Positions 1 through 10,750 of a stretch of 64,000 nucleotides of DNA are shown here, one piece after another; the first letter of the stretch is position 1; each line of letters opens with the position of its first letter. Both the position numbers and the translations under genes were made by a program. This DNA comes from Stomorhina lunata (taxonomy: Eukaryota; Arthropoda; Insecta; Diptera; Rhiniidae). Under the pieces are notes generated by a model that saw only the letters and a list, made by a program, of their open reading frames with translations, made no database searches and had not been told where the DNA came from. The stretch lies in NCBI GenBank assembly GCA_933228675.1, contig OW121741.1, forward strand, positions 116,789,334 through 116,853,333, in the 5' to 3' direction.

Positions 1-1756
1 GTCTCCGTACCTGACTAATTTAAGGGGAAAAATTTGCCACGCCCATAAAAAAAAATTCAGATCTGATGGAAAAAACCGACAACAGATTTGAGCTTAGCGC
101 ATCAAGATCCACTGGATCAAGTTTGAACCACATTTCAACAAATTTAACTCTTAGAGATATTTGATCTTAATTTTCTTATTACAATATATTTAAATCATTT
201 CCGATTTATGTTTACAGAAGTCTTATCTGCACAAAGCTCTTTATTTGTAATAGTTTTGGATAGATGGTGTTGATTTAAAAAAAAAAAAAAATTGTATTCT
301 TGTTTCGGCTACTATTAGCAATATTTTTGCTAAACTTCATTCAGTTTTGTGGGTGTAATATATCAAAATCCCTATTTAGTAAAGATATTTCTATGGGAGG
401 TAAATTAAGTAATGATCCAATTCAAAAAGTATAGAGTTCATCGTTGAACCAAAAAAATGTATGTACCAATTTTTGATAACAAGTCTACATAGAAAAATAA
501 AAAGTCGTACTCTGGCTATGGCAATGTAGGACAAACAAATTTATCAAAAAAAAAAAAAAAAAGTATTGACTTTTTTCTTTAAAGCTTTTTTGTTTCTTCG
601 GGGACACCCTTATATTTATATTTAACAAATATTAATATTCGTATAATATATTCAAATAGCCATACTTCTAATATACTTATATTTAATTTTAAATTTATAT
701 GTATGCATTTTTTTGTTTGATATATTATATCAATATTTTATATTTTTCAATTATAAATATACAGAGTGACAAAAAATAAAGTAAACACAAATCCAAAAGG
801 TTTGAGAATATGAATCTTTATAGAAAAGTAGTAAAATTTCTTGTTAAACTAAAAAAATTAGAAATTTTAATAACATAAAATTTTTAATAAAATATTTTTT
901 TTTTAATTTTTTGATATTTTTTTTTATAAAAATTTTTTTTTTATAAATAAATTTTTTTTAGAGTAAATTTTTGATAAAAAAAAAATTCGTGAAAAAAATA
1001 AGAAAAATCAAATTATATAAATTTTTATTTTAATAAATTTTTATAAAAAAGTTTTGATAAAAATGTCTTAGAGTTAGAGAAATTTTCCTTTTTATAGTAC
1101 AATTTTCGACAAAAAAACTTAATATAGAAAAATTTTTTAAATAGCAAATTTTTATAAAAATAATTTGTGTAAAAAATGAAAAAAAAAAAAATATTTAAGA
1201 AATATTTTAGGTATATAAACTTTTATATAAAAATTTTTGATATTGATGGAAAAATTGTCTCGTTATAAGCATTTTTATGGCAAAATATTCTATTAAAAAC
1301 TTTATTATAGAAAAAATTTGCGAATAGCTAATTTTTGTAAAAAAAAATTGAATGAAAAATTTAAAAATATCTTAGGTAAATATATTTTTATACAAAAATG
1401 TTCGAAATTGATAAAAAAAAAGTTTTTATAGATAGAAAATATTACTTTAAAATGTTTTTAAAGCAAAAATTTTGTTTGAAAAATTCTCGTAACAGAAATT
1501 TTTTATAGTTAAATTTTAGGTCAAGAGCTTTATAAAAACTTATTTTCCTAAAATATTTCTATTTTTTTTTACTTTTTTAATTTTTTTTTTATAAAAATTT
1601 GCTATTCAAAAAATTTTTCTATAATAAAGTTTTTTCTTAATGTTTATTTTTAAAATAAAAAAATTTGCTATTTGAAACATTAAGAAAAAACTTTATTATA
1701 GAAAAATTTTTTGAATAGCAAATTTTTATAAAAAAAAAATAAAAAAGTAAAAAAAA
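1..1756. other. AT-rich non-coding DNA, no gene seen
   Basis: No gene or recognisable element. The first ~620 bases are mixed sequence with two poly-A runs. From about 850 to 1740 the sequence consists of irregular repeats of an A-run/T-run motif such as AAAAATTTTTATAAAAA, resembling a decayed minisatellite like the better preserved arrays near 47-62 kb. A HINE starts directly after it. Confidence 0.5.
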
Positions 1757-2678
1757 AACAAGTAAGAAAGCGCTATAGTCGGTCAAGCCGACCATACGAT
1801 ACCCTTCACCACTAAGGTCAAAGGTGTTATTTTTCCTGTGTAAAGACAAATATTTGCTAAATTTTGCCATTATACAAACATTTTCTCAAAACTTATATAT
1901 TCAACCTGTTTCCGTCATTTGGACTTATATGAGAGCTAGGGTCAAATGTGGACCGATTATGTCGAAATTTGGCAGATTAATTACAGTTGTTACAAAAATT
2001 ATGTATGTAAAAAATAGACTCAAAATTTCCATTATCTGTAGATTTACGAGCGTTTTAGTGATTTTTTGTCTCATTTAGTGCGTTTTTAAAGAAGAGTTTG
2101 TATGGGAGCTATGGTCAAATGTGGACCGATTTCAAAAATCAAAATTTCCATTATCTGTAGATTTACGAGCGTTTTAGTGATTTTTTGTCTCATTTAGTGT
2201 GTTTTTAAAGAAGAGTTTGTATGGGAGCTATGGCCAAATGTGGACCGATTTCAACAAAATTTGGTACAGTGATTTTAGTTGACATAAGCAGTATTTGTTT
2301 TAAATTTCATGAAAAAATATTCATATTCGTGGCCAATATAGCAATTCCGGGAAGTGGGACCTATGGGAGGTACCATAAATAATAGACCAATTTTGACCAA
2401 TTTCAATATCCATGGTCCCATTATCAAAAAAATGATTTGTGCCAAATTTCATCAAATTATCTTTAGAATTGCGACCTGTAGTTTGATTACAAGGTTTACA
2501 TGGGGGTCCAGCCAGCCAGCCAGCCAGACGGACGGACGGACATCGCTAAATCGACTCAGAAAGTGATTCTAAGCCTATTGGTATACTAAAAGGTGTGTCT
2601 AAGACAAATATTTCTATGCGTTACAAACATCAGCACAAACTTATAATACCCTTTCCACCTATGGTGGTGAAGGGTATA
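1757..2678 (-). mobile_element. HINE (DINE-1-like Helentron-associated element), copy 1
   Basis: Non-autonomous interspersed element in reverse orientation. On the minus strand it begins with TATACCC and a short hairpin (ACCACCATAGGTGG). It then has the GAGTCGATTTAGCGATGTCC block followed by a GTCC/GGCT microsatellite, and ends in a GTCGG..CCGAC hairpin followed by TATAGC..TTCTTACTTGTTTT. These blocks correspond to those of Drosophila INE-1/DINE-1, which is known to be a non-autonomous Helentron; the family assignment is from memory of that consensus. There is no coding capacity. Small open frames inside are chance. This copy carries a 119-bp internal duplication. Confidence 0.8.
2022..2259. 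repeat. 119-bp tandem duplication inside HINE copy 1
   Basis: The segment starting AAAATTTCCATTATCTGTAG at 2022 is repeated from 2141, giving two adjacent copies with few differences. Other HINEs in the window have only one, so this duplication is private to this copy. Confidence 0.8.
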
Positions 2679-2864
2679 AAAATTAGAAATATTTTAGGAA
2701 AATAAGTTTTTATAGACAAAAATTTAGAAATTGATTAGAATTTTATTGTAGATACAAGCATTTTCTTTAAAAAAGTTTTTGGGTAAATACATTTTTATAG
2801 AAAAATTCTAGTTCCATATATTTATTAATGTAATATATTTATTAATATAATATAAAAATGTTTG

Positions 2865-3295
2865 TAGGGACAACCAATTCCTTGGCGCAGTTCGTTATTT
2901 GGTTAGGCCATCATCTTCAGGAGAAGTATCCCTACTTTTAGACATATCGAAAACCTCGCATTATTATCAATTTAACAAACACAATCATTACGAATTATGT
3001 TATCAAAGGTAAAAGCTCAGATGAAACTGAAAAACGCTTATGTTTACATTTGTTTAGTCGATAATCTGAGCTTTCACCTTTAGTTTACTAACATAATTCG
3101 TATTGATTGTGTTTGTAAAATACGTAATAATGCGAGGTTTTCGATCTGTTTAAAAGTAGGGATACTTCTCCTGAAGATGATGGCCTAACCAGCCATCGAA
3201 ATACGTCGAGGAATTGGTTGTCCCCACAAATATTTTTTATTGTTTTTTCAATGAATAGTCTATTACATTAATAAATAAATGTAATAGACTGGGAT
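2865..3295. repeat. Foldback repeat with hammerhead core, possibly Penelope-like terminal sequence
   Basis: Two inverted arms (about 2865-3022 and 3064-3238) separated by a ~41-base loop form a long hairpin. Both outer parts contain the same ~60-bp conserved stretch ending in GGACAACCAATTCC or its complement. A short hairpin of ATTACATTAATAAATAAATG type follows the right arm at 3262-3290, and it is shared with the related fragment at 26515-26682, so the element extends to about 3295. The right arm contains a hammerhead-ribozyme core. Penelope-like retroelements are known to carry such ribozymes in their terminal repeats, but no reverse transcriptase of that type is present here, so the family is inferred. 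Confidence 0.6.
3166..3212 (+). ncRNA. Hammerhead ribozyme-like core (variant)
   Basis: Read as RNA: stem I strand UUCUC, core CUGAAGA (fits CUGANGA), one unpaired U, stem II GAUGGC pairing with GCCAUC, then GAAA, a minimal stem III (A-UACG-U), cleavage-site C at 3207, and GAGGA pairing with the stem I strand. All conserved core bases are present. The extra U before stem II is the only departure. The minus-strand copy in the left arm keeps CUGAAGA but has lost stem II and the GAAA. Activity is not shown. Confidence 0.6.
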
Positions 3296-3925
3296 CAAAT
3301 GCGAATGATTTTTCTTTTTGAATAATGTTTTCATAGCGACAATTTTGTTTTTTTTTTTTAATATTTAAGGTTAATAAATTTTTATACAAAATCATTTTTC
3401 AATAGAAAAATGTTTGGAGAACAATTAAAAAAAAAAAAACAAAATTTTATAGTAAAAATTTCGATAAAAAACTTTATTAAAGAAATTAAAAAAAAAACTA
3501 ATTTTTATATAAAAAAATGCTGATAAAGTATCTTTTATATTTTTTTTTTTTTTTTTTAATTTAAATAAAAATAAGTTAGAGGAAAAATTCGGCTTTGTCG
3601 TTTCTCATATTAAATTTATTAATATCCACATTTGATATTTCTATTATCAAATGTGGGCCGATTTCATCCATTTCAAGAAATAGTGAATATTTGTGTTAAT
3701 TTTTATTGCCCTAACTGTTTTCGTTTAGGCGACAGTCAGACGAAAACCCTCTATTTTTTTTTTGGCATTTAAACTGTTTCCGTATATATAGGAGCTATGT
3801 GAACAGATTTCACTCACTTTCAATTACTAAAATATTCTTACCAAATTTTCTTGTATTAGATTTTGTACTAGGGCCTGTACGAGCTTTCAACAGACAGGCT
3901 GACACAAAGGGTTCTTTTTAATTTT
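3296..3925. other. AT-rich spacer with traces of HINE-like sequence
   Basis: Poly-A and poly-T runs to about 3590. Then come phrases such as 'tcaaatgtgggccgatttcat' and 'taggagctatgtgaacagatttca', which resemble the middle of the HINE family in a diverged state. No gene is seen. Confidence 0.35.
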
Positions 3926-4571
3926 AAGATAATAGTACCTGGTTGACCGAGCCTTGCTCAGAGTTTTATGATAAGCCTTTCAAAGAAAATTTTAAACTTT
4001 TCATATATTTTATAATGTATATACTTGCGATACACTTTGTGTTTTCAAGTTCATTTGTAAAAAAGTACCAAAAATATTTGCCGCGCAATTCTTCCAAAAA
4101 GTTCCTTTTATTTTTTCAGCTGATCAAACGCAATTTAAATTTCGTTTCCATACCTATTATTTTAAAAGTTAAAATGTTACCATTTTTCCCCCTTTATGCC
4201 CTAGTTTCAAAAAAGCCTATATGCATACTTGGTACTCCTTTGGTACCAATTGAATTCCGTACATTTTATTAAAACTCAGTTAACATTTTGTTTCCATTCA
4301 TATTAATTTATGAGATCTTAAGTTATAATGTTATCCCTTTTTTATCCATTTTGCCTCCCGAGATCAAAAAAGTATGTGTGTTCAATATTTTTTTCACATC
4401 TATTTATAGCAGTACAAAGTTCCTTTCTACAATTATTGCTTCAAAAGATAAGATTGGGTTAAAAAGGTACCAAATAACTATTTTCACTCCCTATAATCAA
4501 AATCGTTAGGGCCGTTTTCGAGATAGCCATTCCATATATGTATATATACCATTATTGCTAGTTTAAAGATA
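3926..4571 (+). mobile_element. Family X interspersed element, internally deleted copy (X1)
   Basis: Begins GTACCTGGTTGACCGAGCC, whose CCGAGC-CTT-GCTCGG type stem forms a hairpin (one base altered here). It ends in the shared phrase GCCGTTTTCGAGATAGCCATT plus a TA-rich tract and ATTATTGCT. The inner part has the paired 'ttggtacc' phrases and pyrimidine-rich blocks seen in the other three copies, but lacks the ~130-bp tandem repeats. The family has no name I recognise. The terminal hairpin and lack of coding capacity suggest a rolling-circle-type non-autonomous element, which is inference. Confidence 0.6.
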
Positions 4572-4599
4572 TATAATATTATGAAATTATCGTCTATTT

Positions 4600-4760
4600 G
4601 ATAATTTGATGAAACTTAGTACCGACAGTTTTTTAAGGATCATTGGCTATTGAAATTGGGCAAAATTAATTATTTCTGGTCCCATAGGTGTCATATCCCA
4701 GCATTAAATGTTTGCTCTCAAAATTTGTTATATTTTAATGAAATTGAACACAAATACTTC
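4600..4760 (+). mobile_element. Diverged HINE fragment
   Basis: Contains 'gatgaaacttagtacc', 'ggctattgaaattgg' and 'ggtcccataggtg', in the order they have in the middle of plus-oriented HINEs. It is flanked by the two family X copies. Confidence 0.5.
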
Positions 4761-4859
4761 TTACAGTACCTGGTTGACCGAGCCTTGCTCGGGGCTTTAT
4801 GATAAGCATTTTGAGGCAAATTTTAAAGTTTTTATATATTTTATTTTATACAGTTACAG

Positions 4860-5690
4860 TTTAACTCATTTTAAATAATTTTAAAAATTGGTCATACCAA
4901 CAGAAACCTCCGTCGACTCATGCGCAACAACTTTGCTAATTATAGTCTGATGAAATGAACAGTTTACGATTTAATTCATTTTGAGTAGTTTTCAGTGGCG
5001 CCGCCTGAAGTCGTTCATACCACTAAGAAACCTTCATCTGCTTATGCGTAACAACTTTGCTTATGATCATAACATGATCAAATGCACAGTTTATGATTTA
5101 ATTCACTTATAGTCTGATCAAATGCACAGTTTACGATTTAATTCATTTTGAGTAATTTTCAGTGGCGCCACCTGTCGGACTTTGGTCATTCCAATTAATA
5201 AACCTTCGTCGGATTATCCGCAATAACTTTGCTAAAAATTATATATATAAGTGTACAGTTTACGATTAAATTGACTTTAAGTAAATTTCAGTGGCGCCAC
5301 CTGTCGAAATTTCTTCATACCAACTTAGAAACCTTCGTCGGCTCATGTGCAACAACATTGCTAAAGATTATAGCATGATTATATGTACAGCTTACGATTA
5401 AATTGACTTTGAGTAATTTTCAGTAGCGCCACCTGTCGGAAATTATTCACACCAATTAAAAAGCATTCGCCGGCTCATGCGCTACAACTTTGCAAAAGAT
5501 CATAGTATGATTAAATGTACAGTTTACGATTTAATTAATTTTTTGTAATTTTCAGTGGCGCCACCTGTCGGAAATTCGCTTTACCAACTTAAAAACCTCC
5601 GCCGGCTTATCCGCAACATCTTTGCTAAAGAGCATAACATGATCAAATTCACAGTTTACTATTCTGTAAAGAACATACATACAGACAAAC
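4860..5690 (+). repeat. ~130-bp minisatellite inside family X
   Basis: Units are marked by GTGGCGCCACCTGTCGG-like phrases at about 4995, 5162, 5291, 5423 and 5554. Spacing is 129-132 bp, apart from one 167-bp interval that contains a local duplication. Each unit also has 'gcaacaactttgctaaag' and 'cagtttacgatttaatt'. Confidence 0.85.
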
Positions 5691-6293
5691 ATTCATTTGT
5701 TTTAAAGTTATAACATTACTAATTTTTTACCCTTTTTATCCCCTAATTTCAAAAAGTTCCATATGCATAATTGGTACTTTTTTGGTACCAATTGAATTCG
5801 GTGCATTTTATTAGAAAACAGTTAACATTATTTTCCTATTCATATTACTTTTGTAGATGTTAAGTTATCAGTTTATCCCTTTTTTACACATTTTGGCCAC
5901 AAAATCAAAAAAGTACCAAATACGTGTTCAATATTTCTTTCACATCTATTGATTGCAGTACAAAGTTTCTTTCTATATTCCTTAGTTTAAAATATAAGAG
6001 TGGGTTAAAAAGGTACCAAAAAAACTATTTTCACCCTTTTTTACCCTTTATCGGACATAGTTTCAAAAAAGTACGAAACACCTGTCCGTTTATTTTCATA
6101 GCTGTTTAAAACGTAATTTAAATTTTGTTTCTATACCTATTAATTAAGTAGATATAGCGTTTTCGATTTTTTCCCCTTTTTACCCTCTTAGAGGCAAAGG
6201 TTCCAAAAGTCCCTTCTTCTTCGACCTATACATCAAAAATGATACCCACTGTCGAAATTTTATCAAAATCGTTAGAGCCGTTTTCGAGATAGT

Positions 6294-6298
<5 letters not shown>

Positions 6299-6350
<52 letters not shown>
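6299..6350. repeat. (TA)n microsatellite
   Basis: About 25 TA dinucleotides near the end of family X copy X2, at the position where other copies have only a short TA-rich stretch. Confidence 0.95.
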
Positions 6351-6616
6351 ATTATTGCTCGTTTAAGAATATAAGATAAAGAGAAATCACTGTGCGAAAT
6401 TTAGCTTCCATACAAACCCTCTGACAAATGTCCTTACATACGACGAAAATGACAAGAATATTCGTAAATCTAAAGATAATTACAATTTTATGTTTATATC
6501 TTGTACACATAATTGTTGTATAAACTGTAATCAAATTGCTAAATTTCCAGCAAATAGATATACATTTGATCATGGGTCTCATATAAGGGCCAATGACGGA
6601 AATATATACGAGTACG

Positions 6617-7531
6617 TCTTGAAAAAATGTACGAGAAATTGTAGCCAAAGTGCATGATATGGTATTAAATGATCGACGAATAAAAGTACGCGAAATAGCT
6701 AATATCTTGGACATCTCAAATGATCGAGTCCATTCCATTTTGCATGAAGAACTACAGATGAAAAAGCTTTCTGCAAGATGGGTGCCGCATTTGCTAACAG
6801 TCGACCAAAAACGCATAAGAATGAACATTTCTCAAGCTTGTTTGGATCGTTTTAAGCGAAATAAAATGGATTTTAAGCGTCGTTTCATAACTGTTGATGA
6901 GACATGGATCCACCACTATACTCCAGAGACAAAGGAACAATCCAAACAATGGACTGAAGCTGGAGGAAGTGCCCCAAAGAAGGCAAAAGCAATTCAATCG
7001 GCTGGTTAGATAATGGCAACGATTTTTTGGGACTTCAAAGGTATTTTATTGATTGACTATCTGCAAAAGGGTAATGCAAAAAATTCAGAGTACTATTGGA
7101 ACCTTTTGGATCAATTAAATGTATAAATTCGAGAAAAACGTCCTGGCTTACAACACAAAAAAATAATTTTTCATCTAGATAACACACCAGCGCACAAGAG
7201 TGTTTTAACGATGGCTAAAATCAACGAATTAAAGTACGAGCTAAATCAGGAGAATAAGGTGGGTGGTCAACCTTATTCTCCTGATTTAGCTCCCAGTGAG
7301 TTTTACCTGTTCCCAAATCTGCTGGCAAGCGTTTTACCTCAAATGAAGATGCAATTATAGCTGTAAACCACTATTTTGACGACCTTGAGGAAAACTATTT
7401 TAATCAAGGGATAGAATTGCTAAAAAGTGTATTGAAGTTTCAGGAGATTATATTCAAAAATAAAAATAATTTTGAAAACTTACTATTCTCTTTCATTGGG
7501 AGGCTAAGAAGTTTCCGAACCGCCCTGATGA
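6617..7531 (+). pseudogene. Degenerate mariner (Tc1/mariner, DD34D type) transposase
   Basis: Without its defects this would encode the cut-and-paste transposase of a mariner element. The longest open stretch (6623-7009) contains the second helix-turn-helix region (VREIANILDISNDRVHSIL), the WVPHLL linker motif and the first catalytic aspartate in VDETWIHHYTPETKEQSKQW. A TAG at 7010 stops it. The same frame then continues with IFWDFKGILLIDYLQKG, HLDNTPAHKS (second aspartate) and PYSPDLAPSEFYLFPNL (third catalytic region). More stops and frame breaks follow, and the N-terminal part is missing. A 23-bp inverted repeat replaces a few residues before PYSPDLAPS. Nested in a HINE. Not functional. 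Confidence 0.85.
7238..7292. repeat. Short perfect inverted repeat in the mariner pseudogene
   Basis: Arms of 23 bp (7238-7260 and 7269 or 7270-7292) are separated by about 8 bases. The right arm encodes the expected SPDLAPS region and the left arm is its reverse complement, written over the residues just before it. Confidence 0.85.
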
Positions 7532-7655
7532 CAAAATTTTAGCAAATATGTATGTCGATTTATACAAGAAAAATAAATGGCATTTAACCCTAGTGATGAA
7601 GGGTATCATATGGTCTGGCTTAACCGACTATAGCATTTTCTTACTTGTTTTTAAT

Positions 7656-9056
7656 ATTTTTATTTTTTACGGTCCATTTGTTTGTCTTATTTTGATAAAT
7701 ATTTATTGCCTGTTTTTCTGATAAACTCAAATATATGAAAAAATCTGCTAGATAATAATTCCAAACCCACGCCCTTTAACTATTTTAAATATATAAGTAT
7801 TTTCCAAAATGCTTAATATTTAAATACAAAACAAATTGTCTTCTGTTATCTTTCGTGGTCTATGCAAATCTTTCCACTAACAATACCTCAACTACAAATT
7901 ATTTAGATACAGATACTTGTGATATCTTTAATCCACTATCAAATTATAAGTTTCATTTTACCACCAGACTAATATAGCATGAATACTGTGAAAAAAGAAA
8001 AACATTTTGGATGACAACACTGTCAGTGAAATAAAATTAGAATATTTCGAAGTAAAAAAAAATTTCCTTATTTAAAAATCTACTAAAATTCTAGAAATGG
8101 AAAGTAAATAAAAAAAACTTGTTCTTTTTTGGCCCAATGCCGGGGAATGTAACGAGCTACACAAATACATATTCACAGATATTAAGACACATATACTTTT
8201 ACACACACATTCATAAATAAAAGTACTTGCATGTGATCTTTTACATATATGTATAAGATTTTAAAATATAAACACTTTGTATTTTAAAATATAAACACTT
8301 TGTATAACTAAATTTAAAAAAAAGAAGCAAAATTTACACTAAAATGTACCTAAGACCAGAGCCAAAAACAATTATTTTCTTGCTACTCGCATGAACTCTC
8401 GAAATGATGATGACTAAAAATTTTCTTGAATGACTCAAAATACGTAAAATAAAAATATAAATTAAGGAAAAGAAATAATATTCAAGTGGTCGTGAACGAA
8501 TTGTATTCATACTAAGCGAATAAAAAAACTATAGTATGATATTGTACATTCAGATATACAATCCTCGATACAAATTTAATAAAATAAAATAGTGGGAGAA
8601 ATAAATGAAATTTTTAAATTTCACAATATGCCTTTTTTGGCTTGGTCTTTAGTTTGGTCATAGCTTGTGCAACCTTTTGTAAATGTGGCCAAAAATTTTA
8701 TAAAATACATATTATATTTTTGTTTGTAAATGTCACCTAATTTAAATTAGTTCTATCAGCTTTTACAGAATAAAATAATTTAGATTTAAGATTAATATAC
8801 TTAATATACTTAATTAAGGGTATTTTGCTTAGTAAAAGTATAAAGAAGTAATGTTACAATAGAGCAATGAAGAAATTGTGAGCCACTTTTAATTTTGTTT
8901 TACCTTATAAGGAATCGGGACACTAATCCTTAATTAGTAATTATACTTACAGAGATATAGAAACAGGCTATATGACTTCCCAAACAATAAGGGGTAAATA
9001 GATTAAGGCTGTTATTCCTTTAAAAAAAGACTTGAGGAATATAAACAATAAATCGT
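7656..9056. other. Unannotated AT-rich DNA
   Basis: No gene or repeat recognised. There is a tandem 26-base duplication near 8260-8300 ('aaaatataaacactttgta' twice). The rest appears unique. Confidence 0.5.
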
Positions 9057-9230
9057 TGTATATTCTTCTTCTTTTGTCATCCTTGACTCCTAGTGGAGCA
9101 TACGGCCTCAACCATCCTTTTATATCCAACTCTATAGCGAGATGTTAGTCATACATCATTCCATGAATAGTTTGCTGCTTGCAACTCCGCACCAATTAAT
9201 CATCTCCACGTTCTAGTAAATGCACCAACA
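9057..9230 (-). pseudogene. 3' end of the LINE (C-terminal coding part)
   Basis: Read on the minus strand, the translation includes RVGAFTRTWRR, then ELQAANYSWNDV and MVEAVCSTRSQG before a stop. This is the typical C-terminal end (TWRR..E...A...W.....W..LV.ALCSTRG) of a class of endonuclease-bearing LINEs. Downstream is a GATGACAAAAGAAGAAGAA tail. The rest of the LINE continues at 17304, so the two Transib elements split it. An in-frame stop after TWRR shows decay. Confidence 0.75.
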
Positions 9231-10613
9231 CACAGTGGTTTACGGACGCTTTTTTTTGGAAATAATTCTGTAACTTTTGAACGACTGGAGATATTTGAAT
9301 GAAATTTGACATGGTGGTAGTCAAGGAGTATTTGAGTTGGTTTTTAAAAGCACTGGTCCATGAGGGGTCGGGAGAGTGATTGATGGACCTTCAAAGTTGG
9401 TCACCTCGGGTGTTCGACTTTTTTAAAAATTCGCCAAAAATCCATTTATGTATGGATTGAAAAGAAATTTTAAACTTAAGTTGTCCTTGAGAAGATCTAC
9501 AAAAAATACGCTTAAATGTGTAGGTTATCTCCTTTGGATTTCGAGATATTTGGGTAAAAAGGAATTTTTAGGTTGATTTTTTACCTCTTTTTTTAAGCTT
9601 TTTTTGATCTGGTGGACGCATCTGAGGACCAAAAATTTTTTAAGAATATTCTTTAAATTTGTAATAAAATTCTGAATAATTTTTGTGCAAGTTAGTTATA
9701 GAAATCTTCTTTTGTTTAAAAGTTAAAAATATTCAAAGTTGAAACTTACAAAAAATTTCGCTTTTTTTTTAGTTTTTCCCCAAAAGATAGCTATATTTTT
9801 TCACTAATAAAAAAATATTTTCTTAAGAAACATAAAAAGATTTTTAAAGTTTTTAAAAGAAAACATAATGAGAATGCGTATAAAACAAATTTCTTGCTAA
9901 TTGGACTTTTGGTCCTCGCACATGTCCTCTCCAAAAAATGGCAATTTGTAAAAAAAAAAATAGTTTAAACAAAAATTTCTCAAAAGGCAAAGCACCGATT
10001 TGAAAAAAATTATAATGTTCATATTTTCCAATATATCTGTTATTGATTAGAAAAGTTTTTTCTGAAACGCGCTGCAAATAGAGACAGTGTTGCCATATTT
10101 GTAAAAAAACTCATTTTTTGAAACACCTTTTTCCCCAGTTGGGAATTGGGGAATTTTTAAGTTAAAATTGGGAATTTTTTTTAGTCTATTGCTTTTACAT
10201 CTTATTGGTCTACATTACTACAAAATTTCATTGTAATATCTTTATCCATGTCATTTCCACAGAATATCAAAGATTAAAAATATTTTCCTTAAAAAAGCAG
10301 AAAAACAATTTTTTTTTGTTTTACGATACAAAGTGTAAAAAAAGTAACGCACTTAAAAAAAACTTTTACTTAGTGCTAATCTCCTAGTCTTTCCCGATCT
10401 AATGATACTAAACATGTATATAAAGCATTAATACCGAGTCTTAAAAAACTCTGAAAACTTTGGCCCCCGTAGCATTTTTACACTGTTTATTTAAATATAA
10501 GTGATGAATTTGTGCATATAAAATTAATAATCATACTCAAATATTTCACTATAAGATGACAATGATCCTTCGATAACAAACAAATATTTTTTTATTTTTT
10601 TAAAGAAAATATC
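9231..10613. repeat. Left terminal inverted repeat of the Transib
   Basis: About 1.38 kb, inverted relative to 13352-14760. Differences are mainly single-base changes in homopolymer runs (for example T-run length near 9950 against 14030) until similarity fades near 10610. The tip CACAGTG equals the RSS heptamer. After a 23-base interval the sequence is AATAATTCT, a weak match to a nonamer. Confidence 0.9.
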
Positions 10614-10676
10614 ATGAGGATTTATGAAATATCAAAATGTAAATAATTTGTACTTATATTAAAAGGTGAAATACAT

Positions 10677-10682
10677 TTTATT
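10677..10682 (-). promoter_or_regulatory. Polyadenylation signal AATAAA
   Basis: The minus strand reads CTTCAATAAAATG about 70 bases after the transposase stop codon, well placed to end its mRNA. Confidence 0.6.
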
Positions 10683-10750
10683 GAAGTATTTGTAGTTAAA
10701 GTTTAAACTTACAGTTTTTATTACATATTTATATAAAAGTAGTTATTTAC

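Larger units (their letters stand above)
4766..6366 (+). mobile_element. Family X interspersed element, long copy (X2)
   Basis: Starts with the perfect hairpin CCGAGCCTTGCTCGG just inside GTACCTGGTTGA. A block of ~130-bp tandem repeats follows, then pyrimidine-rich and 'ttggtacc' segments, then GCCGTTTTCGAGATAGTCATT, a long TA repeat, and ATTATTGCTCGTTTAAG. The same order, inverted, is found at 42186-43621 and 44067-45663, so these four copies define the family. There is no credible coding sequence; the open frames inside are short and AT-biased. Confidence 0.7.
6380..7655 (+). mobile_element. HINE copy split by a mariner insertion
   Basis: The left piece (6380 to about 6616) has the HINE order: 'cgtaaatctaaagataat', 'ttgtataaactgtaatca', 'tctcatataagggccaatga'. 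The right piece (about 7532-7655) continues with 'aaaattttagcaaata', 'gatgaagggtatcatatgg' and the terminal CGACTATAGCATTTTCTTACTTGTTTT. The mariner remnant lies between them, so it inserted after the HINE. Confidence 0.7.

Noticed and set aside
2354..2566. Recurring MGPMGGTINNxPI frames in several places (2354, 15733, 22808, 27957)
   Set aside because: They follow the same non-coding HINE block and end in its GTCC microsatellite; frame length varies with microsatellite indels.
3943..4272. 109-codon frame in family X
   Set aside because: AT-biased, not preserved in the other three copies, no domain.
6352..6828. 158-codon minus-strand frame overlapping the mariner
   Set aside because: It spans the HINE/mariner junction and is antisense to the transposase remnant.
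10205..10387. 60-codon frame repeated at 13602-13784 as a duplicated gene
   Set aside because: Both lie in the inverted arms of the Transib; identity reflects the arms, and the peptide has no recognisable features.
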